Translations under genes and position numbers: made by a program
Source: Treponema sp.
Lineage (GTDB): Bacteria; Spirochaetota; Spirochaetia; Treponematales; Breznakiellaceae
Direction: 5' to 3'
Assembly: GCA_031281925.1 (NCBI GenBank)
Contig: JAITES010000058.1
Span: 1-30,019, forward strand
Length of the DNA: 30,019 nt
Shown: piece by piece, positions 7,221 through 15,686 of the stretch
How the letters are laid out: every line of letters begins with the position of its first letter
Numbering within the stretch: the first letter of the stretch is position 1
The notes under the pieces: model-generated
Told to the model about the DNA's origin: nothing
Database searches by the model: none
Seen by the model: only the letters and a program-made list of their open reading frames with translations

Positions 7221-8747
7221 ATGTTAAAGCCGCCGCAGTGGTTAAAAAAACGGTTTCCGCGTTCTTTCAGGCTGCAGATGCTCCTCAGCATTCTTGGAAC
7301 TTTTTTGATTTTTGCTTTTTCCACAGGCTATATTTTGTTATCCGCCAAAAATTTGCAGGCCAGATCCGATACCATCTTTGAACAGGAACGCTTCATTAAA
7401 TCCGTTCAGGAAGATTTGAACCGGTATCAGGGTTCCCTTCTGGAGTATCTTTCGACACGTTCCTCCAACGCCCTTGCCAGGATTCTTATCGAAGCCCAAA
7501 CGCTGCGGGGAAAGATCCCCGCGTATATTTCCATTACAACCAATGCCGTGGAACTGAGGGAGAGGGAACTGTACTCGCTTATCCGCGCCTATCTTAACCT
7601 TGCGGATACCGCCATGGAGGAAAAGCGCGGCAGAAACATTGCGGCCTATACCCGCATCTATGACGAAATGGCAGGGCTGCTTGAGTATATCAACCGGGAA
7701 ATAGAAGCCGTCAGTACCGGACGTTTCCGCAGCCAGATGGATGCCTATGGACTTTTCATTGCCCGGGCGGGGGATCTCCAGCTCTGGAATCTTCTGTTTA
7801 TTATTTTTATCTATCTTTTTGCGATTCTGATTCTCCTCTATTCGATGGGACAGATTACCGATCCCATGACCCGGCTTTCCGCCATGGCTGCAAAACTTTC
7901 CGCGGGAAATTTTTCGATAGACGACATCGAAGGCTCTCCGGTGCATGAAATGGATCAGATGGTGGACGCGTTCAATAAAATGAAAAACGAGATACGCAAC
8001 TATATCGAAGAGATGCGCTGGCAGGAAAGCATGAAGCAGGAATACATGCAGGAAAAGATGCGCAATATGAAGATGGAAGGACTCGTGCGCCACATGGAGA
8101 TCTATACCCTCCAGGCGCAGATGAATCCGCATTTTCTTTTTAATACGATCAACACCGGCATGCAGCTTGCGATCGTGGAAGGCGCCGACCGCACGAGCGA
8201 ATATATGGAATACATGGCAAAGCTCTTCCGGCATATAATCCGCAACAAGGAAATAATAGTTCCGCTGCGCCACGAGATTGAAGGCCTGCAATACTATTTC
8301 TACATACTCAAGGTGCGCTTTCCCCACAATCTCGATCTGGTTCTCGATTATGATGAGGCTCTCCTGGATGCGGTCAGGGCGCCGGCTTCGGTTTTGCAGC
8401 CCCTCGTGGAAAACTGCGTGATACACGCCTTTAAGGATGAAGCCGCTGAGGGCGGCCGCAGATCGCTTATCAATGTACGCGCGGAAAAGGAAGGACGGCA
8501 TCTTGTACTTTCCGTACGGGACAACGGCGGCGGCATGGACAGTGAAACTGCACAGAGGCTTCTCCATCCCCAGTCCATTGAGGAATCTTCTGTTTCTAGG
8601 GTGATGGGCCTTGAAAATGTTATCCAGAGACTTTATTTCTTTTACCCCGACGATCCTGATGTGGTAAAAATTGAAACCGCGCCGGGGCGGGGAACCGCGG
8701 TAATTATCCGCATTGATACAGGAAGGGAACCGTGTATCGTGTTTTAA
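7221..8747 (+). CDS. Sensor histidine kinase, LytS/YesM type
   Basis: This 508-residue inner-membrane kinase has a first membrane segment at about 20-40, an extracytoplasmic helical domain to about 190, a second membrane segment (about 190-215), and a HAMP domain containing DPMTRLSAMAAKLSAGNFS. A His-kinase module of the HPK7/8 type follows, with phospho-acceptor H304 in QMNPHFLFNTI. The ATP-binding domain shows N398 in VENCVIHAF and D434 in VRDNGGGM. The family phosphorylates AraC-type response regulators. GGGGA precedes the ATG. The 3' end overlaps the response regulator by 16 bp, so the pair is translationally linked. With the binding protein just upstream it should form a three-component sugar sensor; the ligand is inferred to be a pentose or similar sugar. 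Confidence 0.9.
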   Translation: MLKPPQWLKKRFPRSFRLQMLLSILGTFLIFAFSTGYILLSAKNLQARSDTIFEQERFIKSVQEDLNRYQGSLLEYLSTRSSNALARILIEAQTLRGKIPAYISITTNAVELRERELYSLIRAYLNLADTAMEEKRGRNIAAYTRIYDEMAGLLEYINREIEAVSTGRFRSQMDAYGLFIARAGDLQLWNLLFIIFIYLFAILILLYSMGQITDPMTRLSAMAAKLSAGNFSIDDIEGSPVHEMDQMVDAFNKMKNEIRNYIEEMRWQESMKQEYMQEKMRNMKMEGLVRHMEIYTLQAQMNPHFLFNTINTGMQLAIVEGADRTSEYMEYMAKLFRHIIRNKEIIVPLRHEIEGLQYYFYILKVRFPHNLDLVLDYDEALLDAVRAPASVLQPLVENCVIHAFKDEAAEGGRRSLINVRAEKEGRHLVLSVRDNGGGMDSETAQRLLHPQSIEESSVSRVMGLENVIQRLYFFYPDDPDVVKIETAPGRGTAVIIRIDTGREPCIVF

Positions 8748-10207
8748 TTGTTGATGATGAAGAGCCTGTCCTTGACAGCTATGAATACATGCTTGCCAAT
8801 CATCCGGACAATGATGCCGGGGGCGGCTTTTCTCTGGCCGGCAAGGCCCGTACCGGCTACGAAGCGCTCAGTCTGATCGGCGAGACAGAACCGGATTTGG
8901 TTTTTATGGATATCAACATTCCCGGCATGAGCGGCCTTGAGGTAATTTCCCAGCTGCATGAAAAATTCCCCCGCATGGTTTTTGTTCTTTCCACCGCCTA
9001 TGAGCGTTTCGATCTTGCCCAGCGCGCGATCCCCCTGGGGGTGTTTGAGTATCTTGTAAAACCCGTGTCAAAGAGAACGTTTTTCTCCACCCTCGACAGG
9101 GTCAGGGAATATTTTGGAAAGAGGGAACGGGAAGAAGGCTCCGCTCCTGCCGATGCCTCCGTCTTTTTGAATGAAACAATCACGGAACCTTTGAGCGAAA
9201 CGGAATGGGAAAACTGCCGGGAACGCTTCGGCCTTCCTTCGGACAAGGGCTTAATCGGTATTCTTGAAATTGATGAAGAAGGCCGGAGCCTCTCTCCCGT
9301 TCTTGAAAAGCTGCTTCTCAGATACAGCATCTTAAGCGATACGGGAGAGAACAGAAGTGTCTTCCTGGTTTCAGGCGAGACGGGGAGGGAGACTCTTGCC
9401 GATCAGGTTGAGGCCGCCGGGGATTCTCTTGCGGGCCTTTCCTGGCGCTTCGGCATAGGAGGCCTCTACCGGGGAACGGAACTGTACCGTTCGCGGGAGG
9501 AGGCTCTGGAGGAACTGCGTTCAAAGGCGGCAGGGCCGGACGCAAGTCTTACCGCGCGTTTACGCATTGCCCGTCTCAGGCGCAGGATAGGCATAGCCGA
9601 TGAAGGCGAAATGAAAAAACTCTTTGCCCTTATCGAGGAGGATGCCTTTGCCGCGGCAGGCGGTTTTATCCGGACAAAAGCCGAAATGACAGGCCTCTTT
9701 ACACTCCTTGTTGACGACATCTACGGCGCCTGGAGCGGCGGCGCGGAAACTTTCTGTCCCCTTAATCCAGCGGCGGAGATCTCCGCGCTTGAGGATCCTG
9801 CGGCCTGGAAAGCCTGGTCAAAACCTGCGTTTGAAAAACTCCTTGCCGAAGCCTCCCGCCGCCGCTCCGGCAATTTTCCCCTGCCCCTGCTCAAGGCGAT
9901 TGCCTTTATTCAGGAACACTATGCGGAACCCCTGCAGCTCGGTTCGGCGGCGGAAGCCGCCCAGGTTACGCCCGCGTATCTAAGCCGCCTCTTTTCGGAT
10001 CAGATCAAGACGAGCTTTGTCGATTACCTTACCGAATACCGGATCGAGCAGAGCGAAAAACTCATCCGCGAATCGGGCATGAGCATCAAGGAAATTTCCT
10101 TTGCGGTCGGGTATCAGGATCCCAATTATTTCAGCAAGATCTACAGAAAGGTCAGAGGCACAAGCCCCTCCGAATTTTCTGAACGCGCAAGCAGGCAACT
10201 GCACTGA
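8732..10207 (+). CDS. Response regulator, YesN type (REC + AraC DNA-binding domain)
   Basis: This 491-residue protein has an N-terminal receiver domain (about 1-125), with the acidic pair D8/D9, phospho-acceptor D60 in LVFMDINIPGMSG, a Thr/Ser at STAY and K110 in LVKPVSK. A less conserved middle linker region (about 140-380) follows, then a C-terminal AraC-type double helix-turn-helix (about 390-491) with LSRLFSDQIKTSFVDYL and the signature YQDPNYFSKIYRKVRG. It is the partner of the upstream kinase and starts inside it at GTG 8732, after GGAAGGGA. The neighbouring sugar-transport unit, whose promoter region carries palindromes and repeats, is the likely target. AraC-type proteins usually bind paired repeats, so the candidate sites at 10210-10283 and 11490-11536 deserve testing. 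Confidence 0.9.
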   Translation: MYRVLIVDDEEPVLDSYEYMLANHPDNDAGGGFSLAGKARTGYEALSLIGETEPDLVFMDINIPGMSGLEVISQLHEKFPRMVFVLSTAYERFDLAQRAIPLGVFEYLVKPVSKRTFFSTLDRVREYFGKREREEGSAPADASVFLNETITEPLSETEWENCRERFGLPSDKGLIGILEIDEEGRSLSPVLEKLLLRYSILSDTGENRSVFLVSGETGRETLADQVEAAGDSLAGLSWRFGIGGLYRGTELYRSREEALEELRSKAAGPDASLTARLRIARLRRRIGIADEGEMKKLFALIEEDAFAAAGGFIRTKAEMTGLFTLLVDDIYGAWSGGAETFCPLNPAAEISALEDPAAWKAWSKPAFEKLLAEASRRRSGNFPLPLLKAIAFIQEHYAEPLQLGSAAEAAQVTPAYLSRLFSDQIKTSFVDYLTEYRIEQSEKLIRESGMSIKEISFAVGYQDPNYFSKIYRKVRGTSPSEFSERASRQLH

Positions 10208-10209
10208 GT

Positions 10210-10246
10210 GCAGCCGCAATGGGCGCTTTGCACCGATTGCGGCTGC
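10210..10246 (+). other. Long perfect stem-loop after the response regulator gene
   Basis: GCAGCCGCAAT (10210-10220) pairs exactly with ATTGCGGCTGC (10236-10246), an 11-bp stem with a 15-nt loop. It starts 2 bp after the stop codon. No T-tract follows, so it is not a classical intrinsic terminator; it may stabilise the upstream mRNA or work with a protein. Confidence 0.6.
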
Positions 10247-10283
10247 GGTCATTGTTGACCTGAGACTCTCTTGAGAGTAGGAT
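10247..10283 (+). promoter_or_regulatory. Promoter with embedded palindromes, upstream of the sugar-transport unit
   Basis: TTGACC (10255-10260) and TAGGAT (10278-10283) are separated by 17 bp and form a plausible sigma-70 promoter. The spacer holds ACTCTCTTGAGAGT (10265-10278), a perfect 14-bp palindrome. The -35 overlaps a second inverted repeat, GGTCA-N4-TGACC (10247-10260). Two dyads stacked on one promoter suggest operator function for the downstream binding-protein and ABC genes. Confidence 0.5.
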
Positions 10284-10305
10284 CGTAATATATAGGAAAA
10301 CTGAA

Positions 10306-11463
10306 TTGAACTATCCGCTTTGTGTTTTGTTGCGTAGAGGCTTCTCAAAAAATCCCGCCTGGATTTTTCTTGTGCTGCTGCTCTTGTTTTCTTCCTGCAA
10401 TCCTTCTCCCCGGAGCCGGGAGGAAAACTCAGGAACGGCGGGAACCGCGGGGGCCGGAAGCAGGTCTTTGGCCGGTCAGGACACGGACAGTTTTCAGACG
10501 GACGGGGCAAAGGCGCCTTCCAGGCCGGTAATCGGTTTTTCAATCGCCACAGCTACTTTTATCATTGAACGCTGGAACAAGGATCTCAAGGTGTTTTCCG
10601 GAGCGGCCCAGGAACTCGGAGCCGATGTGATTCCCTATCTTACCGCGGGGGGAACACGGGAACAGGTGGCGCAGATAAACTATCTTGTAAACCGGAACAT
10701 CGATCTCCTGGTGGTGATAGCCCATGACACCGAGGCAATCGCCGGAGCCATTAAACAGGTTCGGGATGCGGGGATACCGGTAATCGCGTACGACAGGCTG
10801 ATCAGCGGAACGCCGGTAGACGCATATATTTCCTTTGACAGCAGGGAAGTAGGCAGGGCTTACGGCAGAGCCCTGCGGGAGGCCGCGCCCAGGGGGAGGT
10901 ATCTGGTGGTGAACGGCTCCCTTCATGATTTTAACAGTTTTGAAATTTCAGGAGGGCTTCACGAGATCCTCGATCCCCATATCGCTTCCGGCGATATTAT
11001 CCTTGGAAAGGAAATCTGGCTTGAGGAATGGAGCTTTGATGAAGCCCTGGAGAAGATCGACGGCATCTTCAGCGAGGATCTCCGCTGGGACGCTATCGCC
11101 TGCGGCAATGACGCCATCGCGGGGGCGGCAATCCAGCTTCTTGCGGAACGCCGGAAAGCCGGAGAGGTAGCCATTGTAGGCCAGGATGCGGAACTGATAA
11201 ACTGCCAGCGGATTGTCGAGGGTCTTCAGTTGATGACCGTGTACAAGCCCATAGGAAAACTTGGCTCCCGTGCGGCGCGGCTGGCCCTGGCGATTATCCG
11301 CAAGGAGAACTATCCCCCCGATCTGATGCTGGAGAACGGAAGCGGTGTACTGATCCCCTCCTACATAGAAAAACCCGTTGCGGTTTTCAAGGATAATGTC
11401 GATGTGGTTATACGGGACGGGTTTCATTCCAGGGAAGACGTGTACCGTAACATCGCTCCATAG
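10306..11463 (+). CDS. xylF: XylF-like xylose/sugar-binding lipoprotein
   Basis: This 385-residue protein has a signal peptide ending in LLLFSSCN, with Cys35 as probable lipidation site. A polar linker (about 36-75) follows, and then a ribose-type periplasmic binding domain that closely follows XylF: IIERWNKDLKVF, QINYLVNRNIDLLVVIA, IPVIAYDRLISG, ACGNDAIAGAAIQ, VGQDAE and MTVYKPIGKL. XylF delivers D-xylose to an ABC importer. Start is TTG at 10306 with AGGA 8 nt upstream. It lies just before a second binding protein, so it either serves the same GguAB importer with another sugar or acts as a surface receptor. The exact ligand is not provable from sequence. Downstream spacing to chvE is 144 bp and may hold a separate promoter. 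Confidence 0.85.
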   Translation: MNYPLCVLLRRGFSKNPAWIFLVLLLLFSSCNPSPRSREENSGTAGTAGAGSRSLAGQDTDSFQTDGAKAPSRPVIGFSIATATFIIERWNKDLKVFSGAAQELGADVIPYLTAGGTREQVAQINYLVNRNIDLLVVIAHDTEAIAGAIKQVRDAGIPVIAYDRLISGTPVDAYISFDSREVGRAYGRALREAAPRGRYLVVNGSLHDFNSFEISGGLHEILDPHIASGDIILGKEIWLEEWSFDEALEKIDGIFSEDLRWDAIACGNDAIAGAAIQLLAERRKAGEVAIVGQDAELINCQRIVEGLQLMTVYKPIGKLGSRAARLALAIIRKENYPPDLMLENGSGVLIPSYIEKPVAVFKDNVDVVIRDGFHSREDVYRNIAP

Positions 11464-11489
11464 CGTACAGGTAAAATCTTGCATCAAAA

Positions 11490-11536
11490 TATTCCCCCTT
11501 TACGGCCCGAAAAAAGTATTTTTCCCCTTTTTTGCC
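11490..11536 (+). promoter_or_regulatory. Approximate direct repeat upstream of chvE
   Basis: TATTCCCCCTTTACGGCC (11490-11507) and TTTTTCCCCTTTTTTGCC (11519-11536) match at 13 of 18 positions, 29 bp apart. TTGCCA at 11532-11537 is a possible -35 within the second copy, but the -10 at the right distance (TAATAC) is poor. A short dyad, TTACG-N5-CGTAA, follows at 11543-11557. An AraC-type regulator site is possible; the runs of C and T make chance similarity a real alternative. Confidence 0.25.
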
Positions 11537-11595
11537 AAAATTTTACGATTCCCGTAATACGTCCGCGGGTATATCCTTAAAGCAAATTTATGTCC

Positions 11596-11601
11596 AGGAG
11601 G
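11596..11601 (+). promoter_or_regulatory. Strong ribosome binding site of chvE
   Basis: AGGAGG lies 6 nt before ATG 11608. It decides against the in-frame ATG at 11590, which would put this sequence inside the coding region, and fits the high expression usual for periplasmic binding proteins. Confidence 0.8.
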
Positions 11602-11607
11602 ATTATT

Positions 11608-12732
11608 ATGAAAAAACTATTGGCGGCTTTATTGGTGCTGTTGGTAGCCGGTTCCTTTGCCTTTGCAAGCGGCAAATCGCAGAGCGGTGCGTCCGGATCG
11701 TCTCTCATCGGTATTGCAATGCCCGAAACCCACGTTTTGCGCTGGGTAAAGGACGGCAACTCCCTTAAGGCAGAGGCCGAGAAACGTGGCTACCGTGCCG
11801 AGGTTCAGTGGGGCAACGCGGATCAGACCCAGCAGAATCAGCAGATCCAGAGTTTCCTGACCCAGGGCGCAAAGGCCCTCGTGGTTGGATGCATCAATGA
11901 CGGTGTCGGTTCGGTTATTTCCGAAGCCGCCAGGGACAAGGTTGCGGTTATTGCCTATGACCGTATCATCCCCAATTCCGCCGACTATGACTATTTCATT
12001 ACCTTCAACAACTTCAAGGTCGGTCAGCTCCAGGCCCAGAGCATTGAGACTGCGCTTGGCCTCAAGTCGGCTTCAGCCTCTTCTCCCAAGTATATCACCC
12101 TGTTCGCCGGTTCACCCACCGACGGCAACGCCTTCTTCTTCTACGACGGCGCCATGAGCATACTCAATCCCTACATTGACTCCGGCGTTCTTAAGGTCGT
12201 GGGCCCCTATCCCCGGACATCCGCGGACAGCGGTAACTTCCAGAGGATTGCGACCGAGAACTGGCAGGCTCCCATCGCCAAGACAAGGATGGAAAACCTT
12301 CTCAACAACGACGCGCGTGACGTAGTCCTCGACGCGGTTCTGGCCCCCAACGACACCCTGGGCCGGGCCATCATCGAAGCCTGCAAAGCCGATGCCAAAT
12401 ACCGGACAAAGCTCCCCACCGTTACCGGTCAGGATGCCGAATTTGATTCCGCTCTTTCTATCAAGAACGGCGATCAGTACAGCACGGTATTCAAAGATAC
12501 GGCCAAGCTTGCCGAAGCGGCGATCCTTCTTGCCGATCAGGTTCTTAAAGGCCAGAGCGTAAGTATTCCCGGCGCGGTTCTTGCGTCAGGCGATCTTGCC
12601 AAGATTGGAGACACCGGCAGGAAAGTGGTCAAGACCTATCTTCTCGATCCTATTCTTGTTACAAAGAGTAATCTCAATGTACCGGTAGACGCGGGCTTCT
12701 ATGAGGCCGATCAGGCTTCCCAGCTTAAATAG
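11608..12732 (+). CDS. chvE: Multiple-sugar-binding periplasmic protein ChvE
   Basis: This 374-residue protein has a signal peptide (KKLLAALLVLLVAGSFAFA, cleavage near residue 20; the following ASGKSQS contains no lipobox Cys). The mature protein matches ChvE along its length: IGIAMPETHVLRWVKDGN, VIAYDRIIPNSADYDYFITF, NNFKVGQLQAQSIETALGL, GSPTDGNAFFFYDGAMS, TVTGQDAEF and the YEADQ tail. ChvE-type proteins bind aldoses such as xylose, arabinose, galactose and glucose, and feed the GguA/GguB importer, which follows directly. A stem-loop behind the stop may raise the level of this protein relative to the transporter subunits. Family assignment is secure; the preferred sugar is not. Confidence 0.92.
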   Translation: MKKLLAALLVLLVAGSFAFASGKSQSGASGSSLIGIAMPETHVLRWVKDGNSLKAEAEKRGYRAEVQWGNADQTQQNQQIQSFLTQGAKALVVGCINDGVGSVISEAARDKVAVIAYDRIIPNSADYDYFITFNNFKVGQLQAQSIETALGLKSASASSPKYITLFAGSPTDGNAFFFYDGAMSILNPYIDSGVLKVVGPYPRTSADSGNFQRIATENWQAPIAKTRMENLLNNDARDVVLDAVLAPNDTLGRAIIEACKADAKYRTKLPTVTGQDAEFDSALSIKNGDQYSTVFKDTAKLAEAAILLADQVLKGQSVSIPGAVLASGDLAKIGDTGRKVVKTYLLDPILVTKSNLNVPVDAGFYEADQASQLK

Positions 12733-12741
12733 TTTGTCCAT

Positions 12742-12776
12742 AATCCGGAAGGGGCCTTGCGCTCTTTCCGGATTTT
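12742..12776 (+). terminator. Stem-loop between chvE and gguA (partial terminator or mRNA stabiliser)
   Basis: AATCCGGAA (12742-12750) pairs exactly with TTCCGGATT (12766-12774) around a 15-nt loop, followed by only a short T-run (TTTT at 12773-12776). It lies between the binding protein and the ATPase of one operon, where such structures commonly give more binding protein than transporter. Confidence 0.55.
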
Positions 12777-12807
12777 GAATTGCATTTCATACATACCAGA
12801 GGCGGAC

Positions 12808-14334
12808 ATGAGCGGTGAATATATACTTGAGATCGAGAATTTAACAAAAGATTTTCCCGGCGTCAGGGCTCTGGACAATGTTAATCTGAAAGTCAAAAAA
12901 GGGGAAATACATTCGCTCTGCGGGGAAAACGGCGCTGGCAAATCCACCCTTATGAGCGTTATCAGCGGGGTGTATCCCAAAGGCTCCTACGAAGGCAGGG
13001 TTTTCTATAAAGGGAAGGAAACCGCCTACCACAACGTCAAGGACAGTGAAAAAGAGCGGCTTGCCATCATTCATCAGGAACTGGCCCTGAGTCCCTATCT
13101 TTCCATTTATGAAAACATATTTCTCGGACACATGAAAACCAGTTTTGGGATCATAAACTGGGATTATTATATAAAAGAATCGCAAAAATATCTCGCCCGT
13201 GTCGGGCTCAAAGAGAATCCGGCTACCATTGTCAGCAGGCTGGGCGTCGGTAAACAACAGCTTGTTGAAATTGCCCGCGCCCTTTCCAAACAGGTGGAGC
13301 TTCTCATTCTTGATGAACCTACATCTTCCCTGAACGACGATGAAAGCGCAAAGCTTCTCGACCTCATTCTTGAATTCAAGAAGCAGGGAATTACCTCGGT
13401 GATGATTTCCCATAAACTCAACGAGATACTCAAGATTGCCGACACGGTTACTGTTCTGCGGGACGGAAAATCAATTTCGAGTTTTGACGTAAAGAAGGAA
13501 AATCTTACCGAAGAGATGCTCATCAGGGACATGGTCGGCCGGAACATTACACACCGTTTCCCGGAACGGAATTCCGTGCCGGGCGACACGGTCATGGAAG
13601 TAAAAAACTGGACCGTGTACCATCCCGAATATCACGCCATCAAGGTGGTAGACAATGTTTCTTTTAATTTGCGCAAGGGTGAAATTCTTGCATTTTGCGG
13701 GCCGATGGGAGCCGGGCGCACGGAATTGATGATGAGCCTTTACGGGGGTTCCTACGGTTCTCGGAGCGAAGGCGAACTCTATATCAACGGGAAGAAAATT
13801 CAGCTTGATTCCGCAAAGAAGGCCCTGGATGCCGGCCTCGGTTACATTTCCGAGGATCGCAAAAACCTGGGGCTGATCCTTATTCAGGATATTAAAACCA
13901 ATATTTCCAGTTCCAGCCTTGGAAAGCTTTCGAGCTTCGGCATTGTGAACAAGGCAAAGGAAATCGCCGAGGCGGAAAGATACCGGGATGAACTCCAGAT
14001 AAAGACGCCCTCCGTATTCCAGCTTGCCCGCAATCTTTCCGGAGGGAATCAGCAGAAGGTAGTGGTAAGCCGTACTCTCCTGGCAAACCCCGATATTTTT
14101 ATTGTCGATGAACCAACCAGGGGGATTGATATCGGCGCAAAAACAGAGATATATAACATCCTTAACGATCTGGTTAAGCAGGGCAAGAGCGTCATCATGA
14201 TAAGTTCGGAACTTCCCGAGGCGCTCGGTATGGCCGACAGAATCTATGTAATGAACGAAGGCAGAATAAAAGGCATGCTGCGGCATGACGAGGCAACCCA
14301 GGAAAAGATCATGCACATGGCATTGGTCGGATAA
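12808..14334 (+). CDS. gguA: Sugar ABC transporter ATPase, two nucleotide-binding domains (GguA/MmsA)
   Basis: This 508-residue protein holds two ABC domains, as in the CUT2 class of sugar importers. In domain 1 the Walker A is GENGAGKST (39-47), the signature is LGVGKQQ and the Walker B is LLILDEPTSSL. Domain 2 has the usual degenerate Walker A (GPMGAGRTE), an intact signature LSGGNQQ and Walker B IFIVDEPTRGID. It powers uptake of sugars bound by ChvE. Start is taken at ATG 12808, after AGAGG; a longer frame to 12757 would run through the stem-loop and has no ribosome site. The stop is followed at once by the ribosome site of the permease gene. Confidence 0.92.
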   Translation: MSGEYILEIENLTKDFPGVRALDNVNLKVKKGEIHSLCGENGAGKSTLMSVISGVYPKGSYEGRVFYKGKETAYHNVKDSEKERLAIIHQELALSPYLSIYENIFLGHMKTSFGIINWDYYIKESQKYLARVGLKENPATIVSRLGVGKQQLVEIARALSKQVELLILDEPTSSLNDDESAKLLDLILEFKKQGITSVMISHKLNEILKIADTVTVLRDGKSISSFDVKKENLTEEMLIRDMVGRNITHRFPERNSVPGDTVMEVKNWTVYHPEYHAIKVVDNVSFNLRKGEILAFCGPMGAGRTELMMSLYGGSYGSRSEGELYINGKKIQLDSAKKALDAGLGYISEDRKNLGLILIQDIKTNISSSSLGKLSSFGIVNKAKEIAEAERYRDELQIKTPSVFQLARNLSGGNQQKVVVSRTLLANPDIFIVDEPTRGIDIGAKTEIYNILNDLVKQGKSVIMISSELPEALGMADRIYVMNEGRIKGMLRHDEATQEKIMHMALVG

Positions 14335-14344
14335 AGGAGCAATT

Positions 14345-15541
14345 ATGAGCGACAAGGTTATTCATACGGCGGACACCAAAACCCTGATCAAGAACAACTT
14401 GAGAAACTATTCCATGTTTATCATGCTGGTTTTGATCATGCTTATCTTTGCGCGTTTGACCAACGGGATCAACCTAAACCCCCGGAACTTTACCAATATT
14501 TTCTTTCAGTACAGCTATGTTCTGATCCTCGCAGTCGGCATGGTTCAATGTATAATTATTCTGGGAATAGATCTTTCCGTCGGTTCCGTCTGCGCCTTTG
14601 TCGGGGCCTTAAGCGCAATGCTTTACAATACGGGAATCGGCATGCCCCTGACACTGATTCTGTCGCTTGTCATGGGTCTTGCCATCGGCGCCTTCCAGGG
14701 CGTATGGATAGCCTACGCAAAGATCCCCGCCTTTATTGTTACCCTCGCCGGGATGATGCTTTTCCGGGGACTTACCTACATTGTTACCAAGGTGAACCCC
14801 ATCAGCTTCAAGAATGAAGGCTATGCCCATCTTTCCACGGGAACACTGGACGAGGTTCTGGGCATGGGCCGTGTCGGCATCTGGTATCCTTCACCCTTTA
14901 TCGTGGCGTTTGTGCTCCTGGTGGTTTTTTACATCACCGAAGCCATGGGCAGAAAAAGGAAAATAGAAAACGGCCTTGAAGTAACAACGATCCCCATTTT
15001 TATCGGGAAACTCGTGCTTATCAGTGTGCTGGTACTCGGACTTGCGGAACGCTTTGCCGAATACCGCGGACTTCCGGTAGTGGTCATCGTTCTGGGGATT
15101 ACGATTTTTATTTTTAATTTTATCATGAAGAACACGGTTCTGGGCCGCTACATATATGCGGTGGGCGGCAATTCCCGTTCGGCAAAACTTTCCGGCATCA
15201 ATTCCGAATTTGTTACGTTTATTGTTTTCTGCATCATGGGCATCCTCTCGGGTCTTGCGGCCGTCGTCTCAACAGGCTACATGAACAGCGCCCTTCCCCA
15301 GGCAGGCAACATGTTTGAAATGGACGCTATTGCCGCCTGCTACATCGGCGGCGTGTCTGCTTCGGGCGGCATCGGCAGCATAATCGGGGTTATCGTCGGA
15401 GGCCTTGTGATGTCGGCCATCAACAACGGCATGTCCCTGATGAACCTCGGCACCCACCACCAGTATGTGGTCAAGGCGCTGATTCTGCTTCTGGCAGTCT
15501 TTTACGATGTGTACAACAGACGCAAGGCCGGATTGGGCTGA
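14345..15541 (+). CDS. gguB: Sugar ABC transporter permease (GguB/MmsB)
   Basis: This 398-residue polytopic inner-membrane protein belongs to the ribose/xylose permease class. Hydrophobic segments span most of the chain; typical features are GMVQCIIILGIDLSVGSV, AFIVTLAGMMLFRGLTYI, GRYIYAVGGNSRSAKLSGIN and the C-terminal AACYIGGVSASGGIGSIIG. The long polar insertion at about 195-220 (MGRKRKIENGLEV) is normal for the longer XylH/GguB branch. Start is ATG 14345 with AAGGAG 5 nt upstream, overlapping the end of gguA. It forms the channel used by GguA and the ChvE or XylF binding proteins. It is the last gene of its operon; a hairpin follows 18 bp behind the stop. Confidence 0.92.
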   Translation: MSDKVIHTADTKTLIKNNLRNYSMFIMLVLIMLIFARLTNGINLNPRNFTNIFFQYSYVLILAVGMVQCIIILGIDLSVGSVCAFVGALSAMLYNTGIGMPLTLILSLVMGLAIGAFQGVWIAYAKIPAFIVTLAGMMLFRGLTYIVTKVNPISFKNEGYAHLSTGTLDEVLGMGRVGIWYPSPFIVAFVLLVVFYITEAMGRKRKIENGLEVTTIPIFIGKLVLISVLVLGLAERFAEYRGLPVVVIVLGITIFIFNFIMKNTVLGRYIYAVGGNSRSAKLSGINSEFVTFIVFCIMGILSGLAAVVSTGYMNSALPQAGNMFEMDAIAACYIGGVSASGGIGSIIGVIVGGLVMSAINNGMSLMNLGTHHQYVVKALILLLAVFYDVYNRRKAGLG

Positions 15542-15559
15542 TACTTCCATTTCTCCATT

Positions 15560-15590
15560 TTATCGGGGAGGGTGTATTTTTCCCTGATAA
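15560..15590 (+). terminator. Hairpin behind the permease gene
   Basis: TTATCGGGGA (15560-15569) pairs with TCCCTGATAA (15581-15590), 10 bp with one G-U, loop 11 nt. There is no T-tract after it, so intrinsic termination would be weak; 3'-end protection is an alternative. Confidence 0.45.
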
Positions 15591-15634
15591 ATACCCTGGG
15601 GTGAAATTGCCGCTGGTTAACGATATGCGGATGC

Positions 15635-15663
15635 TTGCTTTTTTCTCTTTGCCGGGGTATATT
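15635..15663 (+). promoter_or_regulatory. Promoter of the bacteriohemerythrin gene
   Basis: TTGCTT (15635-15640) and TATATT (15658-15663) with exactly 17 bp between them, 23 bp before the start codon. The -10 is near consensus, the -35 matches in its TTG. Confidence 0.45.
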
Positions 15664-15686
15664 ACGGAAAGTGAGAGGAGCTAACT

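Noticed and set aside
7338..8567. 409-residue minus-strand open frame opposite the histidine kinase
   Set aside because: The kinase motifs on the plus strand are unambiguous; the antisense frame shows no domain or ribosome site.
15560..15590. Hairpin as a riboswitch or attenuator for hemerythrin
   Set aside because: It lies upstream of the best hemerythrin promoter and so would not be in that transcript; it fits the permease 3' end better.
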